This document shows, one piece after another, positions 46,293-58,163 of a DNA stretch of 64,000 nucleotides (its first letter is position 1; every line of letters starts with the position of its first letter). Source of the DNA: Odiellus spinosus. Lineage: Eukaryota > Arthropoda > Arachnida > Opiliones > Phalangiidae. The DNA is taken from assembly GCA_963920705.1 (NCBI GenBank), contig OY987227.1:20547434-20611433 (forward strand), given 5' to 3'. The notes beneath the pieces are model-generated. The model had not been told where the DNA came from, did no database searches, and saw only the letters and a list, made by a program, of their open reading frames with translations. A program made the position numbers and the translations under genes.

Positions 46293-46745
46293 ATATAGAA
46301 AATTATCGGAATAATATTTTAGGAATATAGGAAATTATCGGAAAATTATTTTAGGAATATAGGAAATTATCGGAAAATTATTTTAGGAATATAGGAAATT
46401 ATCGGAAAATTATTTTAGGAATATAGGAAATTATCGGAAAATTATTTTAGGAATATAGGAAATTATCGGAAAATTATTTTAGGAATATAGGAAATTATCG
46501 GAAAATTATTTTAGGAATATAGGAAATTATCGGAAAATTATTTTAGGAATATAGGAAATTATCGGAAAATTATTTTAGGAATATAGGAAATTATCGGAAA
46601 ATTATTTTAGGAATATAGGAAATTATCGGAAAATTATTTTAGGAATATAAGAAATTATCGGAAAATTATTTTAGGAATATAAGAAATTATCGGAAAATTA
46701 TTTTAGGAATATAAGAAATTATCGGAAAATTATTTTAGAAGTATA
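46293..46745. repeat. 32-bp A/T-rich minisatellite
   Basis: About 13-14 highly uniform units of 32 bp with core TTTTAGGAATATAGGAAATT and ATCGGAAAATTA. It is related to the neighbouring 30-bp array through the shared TTTTAG(G)AATAT...GAAATTAT skeleton, but much more homogeneous. Confidence 0.92.
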
Positions 46746-47585
46746 GGAAATTTTAAGATTTTTTGAGGTATAGGAAATTATCGATATAATATTTTAGAAA
46801 TATAGCAAATTATCGGATTTTTTTATAAATGCAATCAGAATATTTTTATAAATAGTAAATTATGGAAATATTTTTAAAAATATCCTAAATATAGAAATAA
46901 CCTTTTAGACTATAGGAAATTATAGGAACAATCCAATAGAGAGATTGGAAATTATATTTTCAGCATTGAGTATTAATCCGCACCAATTTTGAACATTATG
47001 CAAATTATAACTGTTCAAAACAAAGTGTACGAAAGACGCGATAATCTATTACGATGTTTGGAATACCGTTGAAATTTCGGAAATTTGAGCTTTACTTTTT
47101 TTTTTTTTTTTTTAAAATCTTAAAAACTTTACCATACTTAAAAACATAAATTACTTTAGTTATTAAGGTTGATAACCTTTCTTAATATATCTATATCCAT
47201 GCACCGGTATCTTTAATGGGAATCAGGTTAAGATTTCAAAAAGGAACAAAGCTATAGGCAACCTTTCTACCTCAAAGAATAAAAATTAAAAATGATATAA
47301 CGAAGAATATTATATACGAATACGTGTTGGAAACTAAAACTGATCGTTCTGACTATAATAAAAAAATTATATTTCATATATATATTTTTCTATATAGATA
47401 TTGAGGGAAGAATATAAAAAAAAAACTAGTTATACAAGATTCTATCTTACGTTTATAGAATAAAATTTGCTGATAAAGTTCCTATATTACTCGACGCCTT
47501 AACAAAGAATTTCTTCCTTCAAATAATATTCAAAAATACTCATTATATAAACTAAACGTAATTAAGTACAATGTAACAAAGTTAG
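46746..47585. other. Non-genic stretch
   Basis: Decayed minisatellite units to about 46930, then unique AT-rich DNA with a T run near 47096-47113. No gene is seen. Confidence 0.5.
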
Positions 47586-47593
47586 CCTAAAAT

Positions 47594-47755
47594 TGAGGGG
47601 GCAGACACTCGCGAACTCAGGTGTACAAAATGTTTGAACTCTTTGCAATATAAAAGCTGAACTCAGAGTTCATAGGAGTTCGAATTCAATGCACTGTCAA
47701 AGCTGAACTCAGTGAACTCAGGTGTACAGCGAATTCAAGAGTGTCTGACCCCTCG
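47594..47755. mobile_element. GAGGGG-family MITE, copy 1
   Basis: 162 bp, ends TGAGGGGGCAGACACTC and GAGTGTCTGACCCCTCG. It is flanked by an exact 8-bp duplication CCTAAAAT (47586-47593 and 47756-47763). The interior is a run of GAACTC/GAGTTC half-palindromes. The 8-bp target fits hAT-like elements, though the termini are not typical CA ends. Confidence 0.82.
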
Positions 47756-47763
47756 CCTAAAAT

Positions 47764-50680
47764 TAAGTGACGGAACCAAATGATAGATAAAATCAAAAGG
47801 CTTCGTCGAACGAAATTACTTTAAAATTACTTGTTAGGATTCATTCTCCTTTAATGGCGGAAATTACGATGACTAACGAACTTACAAAATAAATAAAATA
47901 ACAAAAAGTCTAGGACAAAGCCAACAAGGAGGAACGGGCCTCCTTGAGTGCCCACTTCCGTATGATTAGTTCAATTTCCATGCCTATATTCACTGTCTGG
48001 AGGAAAAACTTAGTATCCAGAACCGCTACAAAATAGTTCGTGTATGCGGGCGCAGAGAGAAGAGAGAGAGTTTTTCCTCGCTCCGATTATGTTAGACCGT
48101 GTACCTTCAGACTCGACATATTCCCGGGGTACTATCTAATGCATTAAAATTGAGTTTTATTGGATGGTTAAGAAGGTATTTTCTACGGGCAGAGACAGGA
48201 CGGACCCCTTTATAAACTTTTCGTTCTTTTATTTGTATTTGCATGTAGCATTTCTCTTTGAATTAGATTAACTTAATTGTTGGTAAGATACAGTGTTCAA
48301 TTTTAGTCCCTATAGATTCCAACGAGGGGTTGGTCACTAACTTGATTAAGCGTACACCCTTGGCTAATAATTAAATTAAGATTAAATTTTATTAAAAACT
48401 ATTACCTTAACTATATCACAGTGCATGCAGCCCATGTTTTTTTTTTTTAATTATTCGATTACTTAGCCTGATTAAATCCTATTAAATCTAAATTTACATT
48501 CTGAAACGAGTCCGAGAGCTGCAAGACTAATACGAATCGATTGGAGATTTAAAAGCTATTACTAATGGTAAAATATATTAATTACTTAAAAGCATAATAC
48601 CATAGAATACTAGAGCTATTTTCCTATATTCATGAGAGATGCAAAGATTACGATTCGTTTCTAATTGATTCCAAAGGAAATACATTAATTTGGGATCTTA
48701 GCAGTTGAAATATTAGCTTCTTGTACACGAAATGTTCCAACCCTCATACACCTGTTCACGAGTAAAAGCAAACACAAAGAGCTTTCCAAATGTAACGCAT
48801 TTCCAATTGGATTACGAATAGAATTCTAATTTGACCGAGTTACCTCCAAGGGTTAATTCCAGATTACTATATCCGATTACGATTATAGAGATATCCCTTG
48901 ATTATAAGGTTATTACTCTGCATATCAACACCTCCAAAAAATCAGTTACCATCTGAGAGGATCAATATGCCCCTCACCTTCCCCTATTATAAGATCATAG
49001 TTATTATTCTAGATTAAATTAAAAACGTTTCGAATTTTCCATTTTTAGGATTAACGATTTCAATATACGATTTAGGCCGTAATTAATCTATTTAAAAATA
49101 TTATCGCTTTAAAAACGATTAAGATAATTCGATTCAATTAAACAAAAATTAAGGGAGTCCAATTTAAACTTGTATATCGTAATAAGCGTACAAGCCTCCC
49201 GGAATACCAAAAAATTGCCCCGAGCGAAGTACGTGTTAAACGGATAATTCTTACCATTTTAAAACACCGATAATTGAAAATGTTTTTCATTAGTTACGGG
49301 CCACCTTTATAAGCCGCGATCGCGGACCTTCGCCTTCTATTTCATTCGCGATACTTTTTTTAGAAAAAAAATTCCGAAAACGTGCCTCCGTAAAGGGAAA
49401 GCGAATTTTGGCGCAATATTTTTCCCGCTTTTTTTTTCAAGCTCCCTGGGTGTCCGAGATAGTGTGAGACTTTAGGCGGCAAAGAGGCCATTAAGGAGCC
49501 TTGTCTATAAAATAAAAGGGGTCCCAGCGTAGCTATAACGTTGATTGTACAATAGACTTTTCTTTGAATACGTGACGAATACGTTAGGCCTACGAATTAT
49601 AAACGCCCTCGCGGCTTTAAAGGGACAGTATCATACATTTTCCTCGTATTATATACTTTTAGAAGCTATTGGTGGGTTGATATATTTTGACAGGAAGTTG
49701 ACATTGACGGATATTCTTAGATTTAAACGTGTTTGGTCTTTCAAAGCAGTTTTTCTAGTACAATTACACCGCGTATTATGTTTAAAAAAACCTATTTTTA
49801 TATAGAAATACTGAGTAATACTTCTAAGCCTTGGCAAGTAAATTTAAGCTTATTCGAGAACAGAACTTGTATGTGAGAATGGTTTAGGCCAATCACAGTA
49901 TGTTATGCCCATTTTGTACACCACTGAATCGTGTCTAAAAAGCTTGGAAAATAGTCTTAAATTTATGAGGAAAAAAAATCTAGTAAATAACCCTTTAATC
50001 TTATAGACTCGATGGATTTTAGTTTCAGAAACTCGAAGGTCACGACTGAATTTTAGAGTTTTATATTTTTAGGCAAGAAGAAATCGTGGACCCCGAGGTC
50101 CTTAAGAATATTCCAATTTTTACTTTCTTATTTATTACCGGACGTTTTAAATTAAACAAAAAACTGATTTAATTTTGCGTGAAAAAAGGGCGGAAAAAAC
50201 GTGATGGTACTTAATCCGCAAAAACTTAGAGGACTCTAGACTAGACAAAAAAACCTAATTATACACAAATCCACTTCGAATTGACAGCGCGTAAGAAGCT
50301 ATAATACCCTCTATCTCTATGATTTGTTAAATTAGCTCTAGGTCAAGTGAGCCTATGTGTATATCGAAAGGGAAAAAAATGTGATAATGCCATATGACCA
50401 ATGCATGTTTTGTCTCTAGGATTGAATGTTTATCACAAGTTTAGCCCCTTAGTATCAGACATTTAAAGGGATAATGAAGACTAGGCATAGTATCGAGCCT
50501 TTTAATCGATTAAGAGCGTTAAAATATTCGATACGAACCATATTAAATTTCAACAAACGTTCCTCGTTAATTTACTGAGAATTTATAAAATTCCGATTTG
50601 AGCCCACTAAGCCTAACTTCATATTTATACGGATACAAATATTTTCTTATACAGGGTTCGTAACAAAAATTTACATGTGA
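47764..50680. other. Gene-free stretch
   Basis: No supported gene. AT-rich TAATTA/GATTA-type sequence dominates 48200-49150. A TTAAAGGGATAATGAAGAC repeat end lies at about 50463. The open frame at 49545-49805 has no gene-like features. Confidence 0.5.
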
Positions 50681-51170
50681 ATTTCCCCGACTTTTCCACG
50701 TTTTCCCCGACTTTTCCACGTTTTCCCCGACTTTTCCACGTTTTCCCCGACTTTTCCACGTTTTCCCCGACTTTTCCACGTTTTCCCCGACTTTTCCACG
50801 TTTTCCCCGACTTTTCCACGTTTTCCCCGACCTTTTCCACGTTTTCCCCGACCTTTTCCACATTTTCCCCGACCTTTTCCACATTTTCCCCGACCTTTTC
50901 CACATTTTCCCCGACCTTTTCCACATTTTCCCCGACCTTTTCCACATTTTCCCCGACCTTTTCCACATTTTCCCCGACCTTTTCCACATTTTCCCCGACC
51001 TTTTCCACATTTTCCCCGACCTTTTCCACGTTTTCCCTGACCTTTTCCACGTTTTCCCTGACCTTTTCCACGTTTTCCCTGACCTTTTCCACGTTTTCCC
51101 TGACCTTTTCCACGTTTTCCCTGACCTTTTCCACGTTTACCCCGACTTTTCCACGTTTACCCTGACCTTT
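50681..51170. repeat. 20/21-bp pyrimidine-rich minisatellite
   Basis: Seven near-identical 20-bp units (TTTTCCCCGACTTTTCCACG) at 50681-50820 give way to about 16 units of 21 bp with one extra C (GACCTTTTCC). Unit variants sit in blocks: CACG, then CACA, then CCCTGACC. The + strand is almost all pyrimidine. Long minus-strand open frames here are a by-product of the 21-bp unit. Confidence 0.95.
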
Positions 51171-51527
51171 TCTCAAAAATTTCGCCGAACAATTTCTAAC
51201 TAAATATAAGAATTCGCCTCGCCTTCATTCTTCACTCGCCCAGGTTTTCAGTCTCACCGCTTAATTACTACAAAGATAAAGCGAAGAAAGAATCCCACGC
51301 GATATGCCAATTACGATTATATTTACTAATAAAACGGTAGTGGGCGAATATTTTTTTCTTCTTTTTTATTTAAACCAAAAAGACAATGGCTTTTGTTTCT
51401 TTGTAAAGCATTATCGAGCGAAAGAATTCAAAGTAGGCGTAAAAAGACACACAAAGATTTTTAAAGAGAGAATAAATTTAAATTGCGAATAAAAAATTCA
51501 AAATAAAATCATTCGTGGCATTTTGAC
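51171..51527. other. Non-genic stretch
   Basis: No recognised feature between the minisatellite and the next MITE. Confidence 0.4.
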
Positions 51528-51534
51528 ATTAAAT

Positions 51535-51871
51535 CAGAAGCCGATGAAACCCTCCTTTGAAGTCTACTACTCTAATGTTCCATATAGCGCTCCTCTCTGT
51601 ATGGGTAAAATTCCCAATTTTACGAGATCGGAGGGGTCCTACTTCATACCCCCCTGTCTACGGAAAATTAGAAATTCTCTCTCCACAAACGACGACGTTT
51701 TTTTTGACGAACTCCAAGGCTGCTAGAGATATTCGCTCGACGAACTCCCGCTCCGAAAATATCTACCGTTAGGAGGCGTACGAATCGCGCTTTTTGAAAC
51801 TAACCCATACAGAGAGGGGTAGACAAGACCAGGGAGTAATAGACTTCAAAGGAGGGTTTCATCGGCTTCTG
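51535..51871. mobile_element. CAGAAG-family MITE, long copy 1
   Basis: 337 bp, ends CAGAAGCCGATGAAACCCTC and GAGGGTTTCATCGGCTTCTG (perfect inverse), with an exact 7-bp duplication ATTAAAT (51528-51534 and 51872-51878). The interior has further paired segments (CATACAGAGAGG). Its centre closely matches 53454-53781, so the two are recent relatives. Confidence 0.9.
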
Positions 51872-51872
51872 A

Positions 51873-52430
51873 TTAAATGAATGACAGTGTTCTAGAAAAA
51901 TTGCGATTACTACTTTTTCTGAACTCATGGAGATCCTGAATTCTTCGCATGTTAGATCAATCAAATTTTATTGGAAGCCTTTGCTCATTGGTCACTGAAC
52001 AATCGATTTGAAACGGTAAAATCAAATTGATATTCAAATCGCCAGGAATTGTTTCAAACGTCACGCGTTCACACATTATCTTCATAAATCGATTAATCGT
52101 AGCTTCATCCATCGGTTGTTGAAACCGAATCGGTACGAAACTGGTTCAGCGAATCAGTTTCGAGAACACAACTCCAACGAAACGTTTTGAAACGCTTTAA
52201 AATCGATTCCAAGGTCTAGTATGAACGCGGCTAAAGTGAAGAATTCAGGATCTCCATGAATCCTGCTAAGACTATTTTGATGATTAAGTTTTAGAGTTTT
52301 TTTTCTAGTTTAATATGTTTTTCTAATTTTTTTTTTACTAGTGGATTAGGCCTATTTAAACAATAAGGATTATGGCAGCGGTAATCGCATTAAGCCGAAA
52401 CTAGTAGAGTCTTTTTAATTCTCCCTTTAA
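51873..52430. mobile_element. TTAA-type composite element
   Basis: The right end CTCCCTTTAA and internal GTGGATTAGGCCTATTTAAA match the element at 62486-62825. Inside is an inverted pair, TCATGGAGATCCTGAATTC and GAATTCAGGATCTCCATGA. The left end (TTAAATGAATGACAGT) is diverged and abuts a CAGAAG-family MITE that appears to have inserted at its edge. Confidence 0.55.
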
Positions 52431-53446
52431 GGGTTGGACGGGAACTTGGGGAAGGAAGTCATACTTTATCGTTTTTATATAGGTTAGATAACCTTTTTCG
52501 AGAAGCGTCTATCGTATAATTTGTAAAAGAAGATACGATGGTGTCTGTCTGAAATTATTTTTTTTTTAACTTTTTACGCGCTGTTTATTTCTCACGAAGT
52601 TTATCATTGCGTGAAACTATCTTCACTTCCTGGCTTAAATTTACAGTGTTTTCTTTTATTCAAATAAAAGGTTTCAATTGAAATTCGAGGGACGCTGGCT
52701 ATTTATAAACTCGTGATTATTATTAAAGTGAGGCTGTCACAATATGAATTATATATCATACTATTAAAACGCCAAAAGTTTAACCTCTGGGTTTTTTCCG
52801 ATTCATAACGTAGTTAAGTTTCTGGAACGTATTTGACAATTAATTTCATACCAAAGTTAGGTGACTTTCTGGATTAAGTACTTTTACGAAAAAGACCGCG
52901 CGAAAGCGACCTTATCACGTGCCAGAACGCGCGAGAATCATCTTTAGGCTCTACACGAGGGGTCAGACAATCTTGAATTCGCTGTACACCCGAGTTCACT
53001 GAGTTCAGCTTTGGCAGTGCATTGAGTTCGAACTCTTATGAGTTCAGCTTTGATAGTACAAAGACTTCACAAAGTATGAAGGATTATTTCATGTTTATAA
53101 GCAATTAATATAATTTTACTTTTACCCTTCCTCGAAGATAAACTTAATCCACAAAGCTAAAGAACCGTGGCCAAGTTTATCGCTAATAAAATTAACGAAA
53201 TCAATTCACAGAAAATAGATAAATATATTGGGTGTCAAATTGCCTCTTCATAAAATATATTTTAAACTCTTTTAGCTTAGAAACGAGAAATCGTAGCGCG
53301 AGGCAATGAAAAATCATCCCATCCGAAGATACCGTTTTGATTAACAAAAATTATGAACTGAGTGGAGTTGTAAATTGGTAAATTACCAGGGTAATGGTAA
53401 CGGAGAATGCAACCTAAAAAGTTACTCTTTTATCGATTCCTTATCG
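52431..53446. other. Non-genic stretch with two repeat fragments
   Basis: A fragment of the 1.87-kb element's arm lies at about 52870-52957. It is followed at once by a truncated GAGGGG-family MITE at about 52958-53065, which has the left end but no right end. No gene is seen. Confidence 0.55.
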
Positions 53447-53453
53447 TTTATAA

Positions 53454-53781
53454 CAGAAGTAGATGAAACCCTCCTTTGAAGTCTATGTTTCATTTAGCGC
53501 TCCTCTCTGTATGGGTAAAATTCCCAATTTTACGAGATCGGAGTGGTCCTACTTCATACCCATTGTCTACGGAAAATTGGAAATTCTCTATCTCCACAAA
53601 CGACGACGTTTTTTTGACGAACTCCAAGGCTGCTAGAGATATTCGCTCGACGAACTCCCGCTCCGAAAATATGTACCGTTAGGAGGCGTACGAATCGCGC
53701 TTTTTGAAACTAACCCATACAGAGAGGGGTAGAAAAGACCCGGGAGTAATAGACTTCAAAGGAGGGTTTCATCGGCTTCTG
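53454..53781. mobile_element. CAGAAG-family MITE, long copy 2
   Basis: 328 bp, ends CAGAAGTAGATGAAACCCTC and GAGGGTTTCATCGGCTTCTG, with an exact 7-bp duplication TTTATAA (53447-53453 and 53782-53788). The interior is nearly identical to 51535-51871, with small gaps. Confidence 0.9.
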
Positions 53782-53894
53782 TTTATAATATTACAGGTTG
53801 GTCCTCAATGTTAAGGAAAGTTTTCATATACTCTTGCAATAACGCACTGAATTTAAACCTAGAAATATAGTGTTAAACTTTTATATGATATTAC

Positions 53895-54210
53895 CAAGAA
53901 TCCATTCAGGTTCCATAAGAATATGGGAGCATAGCTTTAGCCTCTGGTACCATCCTCCCAAACTTTGTAACAAAAGTTCGTCTGCAACTTTCGCAACATT
54001 TGTACGCTTAGATCTTTTTTCGGTCGGCTCCATTTTTATTACCCAAAATATTATGTCAAGGTCGTTAGTGGCGCGGGTTAATAATAGATTTCAGGAGCGA
54101 TTTACTTGAAAAATCGATTCGAAGCAGACGAACTTTTGCTACAAAGTTTGGGAGGATGGTTATTGAATCGCGGCCCTCCCATATTCTTTTGAAACCTGAA
54201 TGGATTCTTG
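53895..54210. mobile_element. CAAGAA palindromic MITE
   Basis: 316 bp with arms of about 90 bp: CAAGAATCCATTCAGGTT at the left, its inverse AACCTGAATGGATTCTTG at the right. Inner arms ACCATCCTCCCAAACTTTG and CAAAGTTTGGGAGGATGG also pair. It is flanked by an exact 7-bp duplication ATATTAC (53888-53894 and 54211-54217). Confidence 0.88.
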
Positions 54211-54217
54211 ATATTAC

Positions 54218-55089
54218 TTTCTATGTAGGTCAAGGTATCGGAAAAGGTTTAAGGTTTTACGCACACCTTGTGGGGGGGGGGCTAGGTTTATTACATTTCT
54301 AACATATATTTTTTTCGAAAGGGTGCAGCTCTATTTTAAACTTAATCATCTTGATTTTGTGGTAAAGGAACTAATGATTAAAAAAGTCTTGTATGACCGG
54401 TTCCAGCAATTTGTATAATTAAATTACGACATATTATAAACATTCCAGGAAAAAAATGTCGGTAGCTGCATGAGGTATAAACGATATATTCCCACGCGAT
54501 TCTACGCTTTTCTGGTTTTGGGGAAAGTATGTTTAACGATATATTTCATATAAAACCCCCTCCTATCAATATTTGGCCGCGTTAAATAAGACAGAAGGCG
54601 CTCGACAGAAGTCCTTCTATATAATGACTTATTTATCAAATATGAAGTATATCCAATTGAAAGTTGAGTTTAGACGGGTTTAGAAATTGTACTAAGAACG
54701 CGTACGTCTACGTGAAAGTACCTTTTACTTTTCTCACATGATTAACGATACGTTTAAATACTTATTGTATGACTTTTGTATTAAGTGATGATTATTGGCT
54801 CTATAATAGTTACGCGATCATGTTAATGACGTAAAATGTCTGCAATTTTTGGTTTCCATGCATGTAATTGTATTTCACGGCAAATTGTTTTCAGCATCAC
54901 TTTAACCCCTAATTAAATTTCGATAAAATATTTTAACAAGCTCGTTAGATCAAATTTCCCAATTTCTTTTTATCATTTTCGCGAACTAGTATAGCCTTTA
55001 AAGGCATTGAGTATAATCGTTGGGAAAAAGCGTGTGGTTTTTGTTACCCAATTTTTGGCGCGTGGCAGGTTAACTAAGAGCCTAAATAC
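54218..55089. other. Non-genic stretch
   Basis: A run of 10 G lies at 54272-54281. A fragment of the 1.87-kb element's arm (GGCTCTATAATAG, GATCATGTTAATGACGTA) ends near 54832. No gene is seen. Confidence 0.5.
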
Positions 55090-55092
55090 TAA

Positions 55093-55360
55093 AGGCGGAT
55101 GCACACAGAACCCTTTTCGCGAATTTCACGAACGCACCCATCGACTTCCATGAGCGCGCGAGCGTGAAACGCCCGAAAAGTACCTAAAGTCGCGTGAGAA
55201 ATCACGTACGCTTGAAACTCGCGCGAGCGCAAAGATTTCGTGCGTTTCAAGCGTAATTAATCCACACTTGAAAGTGATATATCTTCGCAATTCGCGACGT
55301 CGCTGGCTTGATCCACGCATGTGCGCGATGAACAGTTGCGACGTCTGTGTGCATCAGCCT
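55093..55360. mobile_element. Harbinger-type MITE
   Basis: 268 bp, ends AGGCGGATGCACACAGA and TCTGTGTGCATCAGCCT (one mismatch), flanked by TAA on both sides (55090-55092 and 55361-55363). The 3-bp TAA duplication fits PIF/Harbinger elements. The interior is rich in CGCG. A fragment of the same end lies near 37931. Confidence 0.75.
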
Positions 55361-55363
55361 TAA

Positions 55364-57563
55364 TAATGCAGGCGTTATATCCAAAACGCGTCCTTAATAA
55401 CTTCCAATCGCTATCCGACCGTGTCACCCATAGTGACATAAATTCTCCTCTCTTAAGTTTCGGGAAGACTTAAAGTTAACCCTGAAAACGCAACGCGCGA
55501 GCCAAAGATCTAACTCAATGTCATACGCAAAGAGAAACTATAAGCTAATTATTAAGTGCGCACCAATTAAAATTGGCCAACATCTACATATTTTTTTATC
55601 GAGTCTTGTAGAAGGAACCAATTATATTATTAAAAATATTCCAGAAATCCTTATACGTGATAAAACTTGCATGCAGTCCTTATGCGGGACTCTGATTATT
55701 ACTCTAGATGACAAGCGAGATTTTCAATTGGTTTAATCGCAACTTAAGATAGATATATTATAACATTTAAATTATTTGCCGCCTTTTTCCTTTCATATGG
55801 GCTATCTCTCTCTGTCTCTTTTCTTCAAGTACATAGTTTACCATCCAAACTGTTAAGGGATTTCTCATACCCCTTCTTTTTGAGTAATGAGTGATTTTTT
55901 TTTGGTTCCTCGAGCTAGGACATTACCGTCTGTTGGGAACTTGGAAGAATGGTGATTTCATCCTCTATAAGAAGTTATTTTTTTTTTTCTTTCTCATGCA
56001 CTGCCAGAGTTTACCGTAGTTAAGGAAAGAAACGATTCTTTTCGTACCACTAGCAAAGTCGGAAATACGTTAAAAATATACTTGAGACACATCCCTTGAG
56101 AACTCTGAGCTTTATACCCTGTCTTTACTGATGTCTTTTTTTCTCCACCAACTTACAAAAAGAGCAAAGAAAAAAATTACGTCTTTTTCTTCTTATATAT
56201 TGGGCCACCCACTTTAAAAAAGTATTCAGATATCATTTTTCTCAATGATTCTGTCAAAAATCATTTTGTTCCCATGATGTTTAACTGTCTCACTTCATTG
56301 TTTTATCATTTTTCATCGTTTCCTTACCAATTTGAAGCTGTCCGAATAACATTTAAGAAACCAAACCGAATATTGGTGGTGACTGATATTTTCTTTTTAC
56401 GATTTTAAATTTTGATAATTTAAAATAATTTCAATTGGGTGAAACCCCACACGAAGGAGAACACGTAGGTGTTAAAAATTTGTGGTTTTTTTTTAAACAT
56501 TTTCAAATAGCGTCAAAATAAATAAATCTCCAAATAACTTTTGACGCTGATCACGATAATATCATTATTACCAAAAGTCTATTCCATAAAAGTATAGAAA
56601 GCCCGGTTGCTTAATACTATAAGCAAAGTTTTACGTCATAGCCCATCACTTAAAAATAGACAAAAAGTCATCACCCCTGCCTGGCTCGAGTGGTTTGTAC
56701 TCTTCCTCGATATTTTGAGTCGGGAGAGAGGGATGGAATTTAGGCGGGCCGCGCTTAGCTATATTGATTTCGAACTCTAGTTAAAACCCTTCTACAGGCG
56801 GCATAAACGATTCAACTGTCTCGATAGTAAATGAAAGAATTCATTCGATTTTGAAGAAACATTTTACCTATTTATATTCTGTTCAAGATTTAAATAGACT
56901 TATGGAAATACAAAGTTTTTTTTTTTTGAATTTCTTAACGAATTATAATCGTTCTTTGAATTTAAGTTACATTCGCAATAGCCACTTTTGAATTTGATTT
57001 CAAACTTCAATCTTCAAATCGAGCTACTGTCGAAGACAATTATTCATTCATCAAATATCTTTACTGGTCATAATTAAATCATGAATGAATTGGATTAAAA
57101 ATTATTAACTTTTTGTAGTGAAATAGATTTTATCAGTTTGATTAATTGCGGTTAACACACGAGATTTTGTTACTTCCTATCTTTGCCGATCGAGTCCTAT
57201 CGATCACTCTCAGTTAGACCTTCCTATTTCCAAAAAGGTTTGTGTATAGTGTGAAAGCGGTTTAAATTTTAAAAATATTTTAAATTATTGCGAAGGACGT
57301 GGGTATCCTTCAAATATTTCTTTCCATCATTTATATTCTAAGGCTTACCCTGTTTTGCTATACAAAAGTAGAAATATATCAAGTTTCAACGTTTCAGAAA
57401 AAATTATTTGGTTTTGTCACGCAACCCGCAGTTTTGACGTTTATAAGATGTGAAAGGATTAAATTTCTACAAGCAAAAAAATAATAAAATAAAATTAAAG
57501 ATTTTAATGAACGTTTTTTACCCATTTAATGAATTTTAACTCCCGGAACAATGTTTAAGTTAT
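55364..57563. other. Gene-free stretch
   Basis: No supported gene. The sequence is AT-rich with several T runs; short open frames at 55518-55736 and 57299-57484 show no family features. Confidence 0.5.
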
Positions 57564-57571
57564 TCACTAAG

Positions 57572-57724
57572 CGAGGGGTCAGACACTCTTGAATTCGCTG
57601 TACACCTGAGTTCAGCTTTGACAGTGCATTGAGTTCGAACTCTTATGGGTTCTGAGTTCAGCTTTGATAGTGCGAAGAGTTAAAAACTTTTGTACACCTG
57701 AGTTCGCGAGAGTCTGCCCCCTCT
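57572..57724. mobile_element. GAGGGG-family MITE, copy 2
   Basis: 153 bp, left end CGAGGGGTCAGACACTC, right end GAGAGTCTGCCCCCTCT, with an exact 8-bp duplication TCACTAAG (57564-57571 and 57725-57732). Confidence 0.82.
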
Positions 57725-57738
57725 TCACTAAGTTATAT

Positions 57739-58156
57739 CAGAGGTATATAATAACCCCCTTCGGGGGGAAGTATGAAAGCCCCTATACTACCAATGCTAA
57801 AAATCACGAACAACAAGAGCCCGCTGCTGACTATCTAGGCCACTAGCTCGCGCTGGACTTCTCAATGTCGCTACTCTAGTAAATGGTCTTTGTATAAACA
57901 AGACGGCTCGATTTGTGTTTAGAACTTCCTGTCTCAGGAGTCAGGCTGTCTGTTAAAATGGAGTCGAAGGTTGACTTCAGCTCGCAAGTTCCGGAAGTGT
58001 GCGTAGGGAAAATTTAGTGAGGTTCAAAATGGTGTAACTATTTTTTGGGAGTAAAGCGGTGTGTCGATCCGCCGCGATTTACGCCGGGCACTTATTGTTC
58101 GTCGATTTTGCCTACCTTTCATACTTCCCCCCGAAGGGGGTTATTATATACCTCTG
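57739..58156. mobile_element. CAGAGG MITE
   Basis: 418 bp. The ends CAGAGGTATATAATAACCCC and GGGGTTATTATATACCTCTG pair over about 40 bp, including a CTTCGGGGGGAAGTATGAAAG-type inner stretch. It is flanked by an exact 7-bp duplication GTTATAT (57732-57738 and 58157-58163). The last base of the neighbouring MITE's duplication is the first base of this one. Confidence 0.87.
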
Positions 58157-58163
58157 GTTATAT

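Noticed and set aside
45782-46745. Regularly spaced repeats resembling a CRISPR array
   Set aside because: Units are directly tandem with no unique spacers, in an intron-bearing animal genome.
50567-51176. Open frames of 147-183 codons on both strands
   Set aside because: By-product of the 20/21-bp minisatellite; translations are pure heptapeptide repeats.
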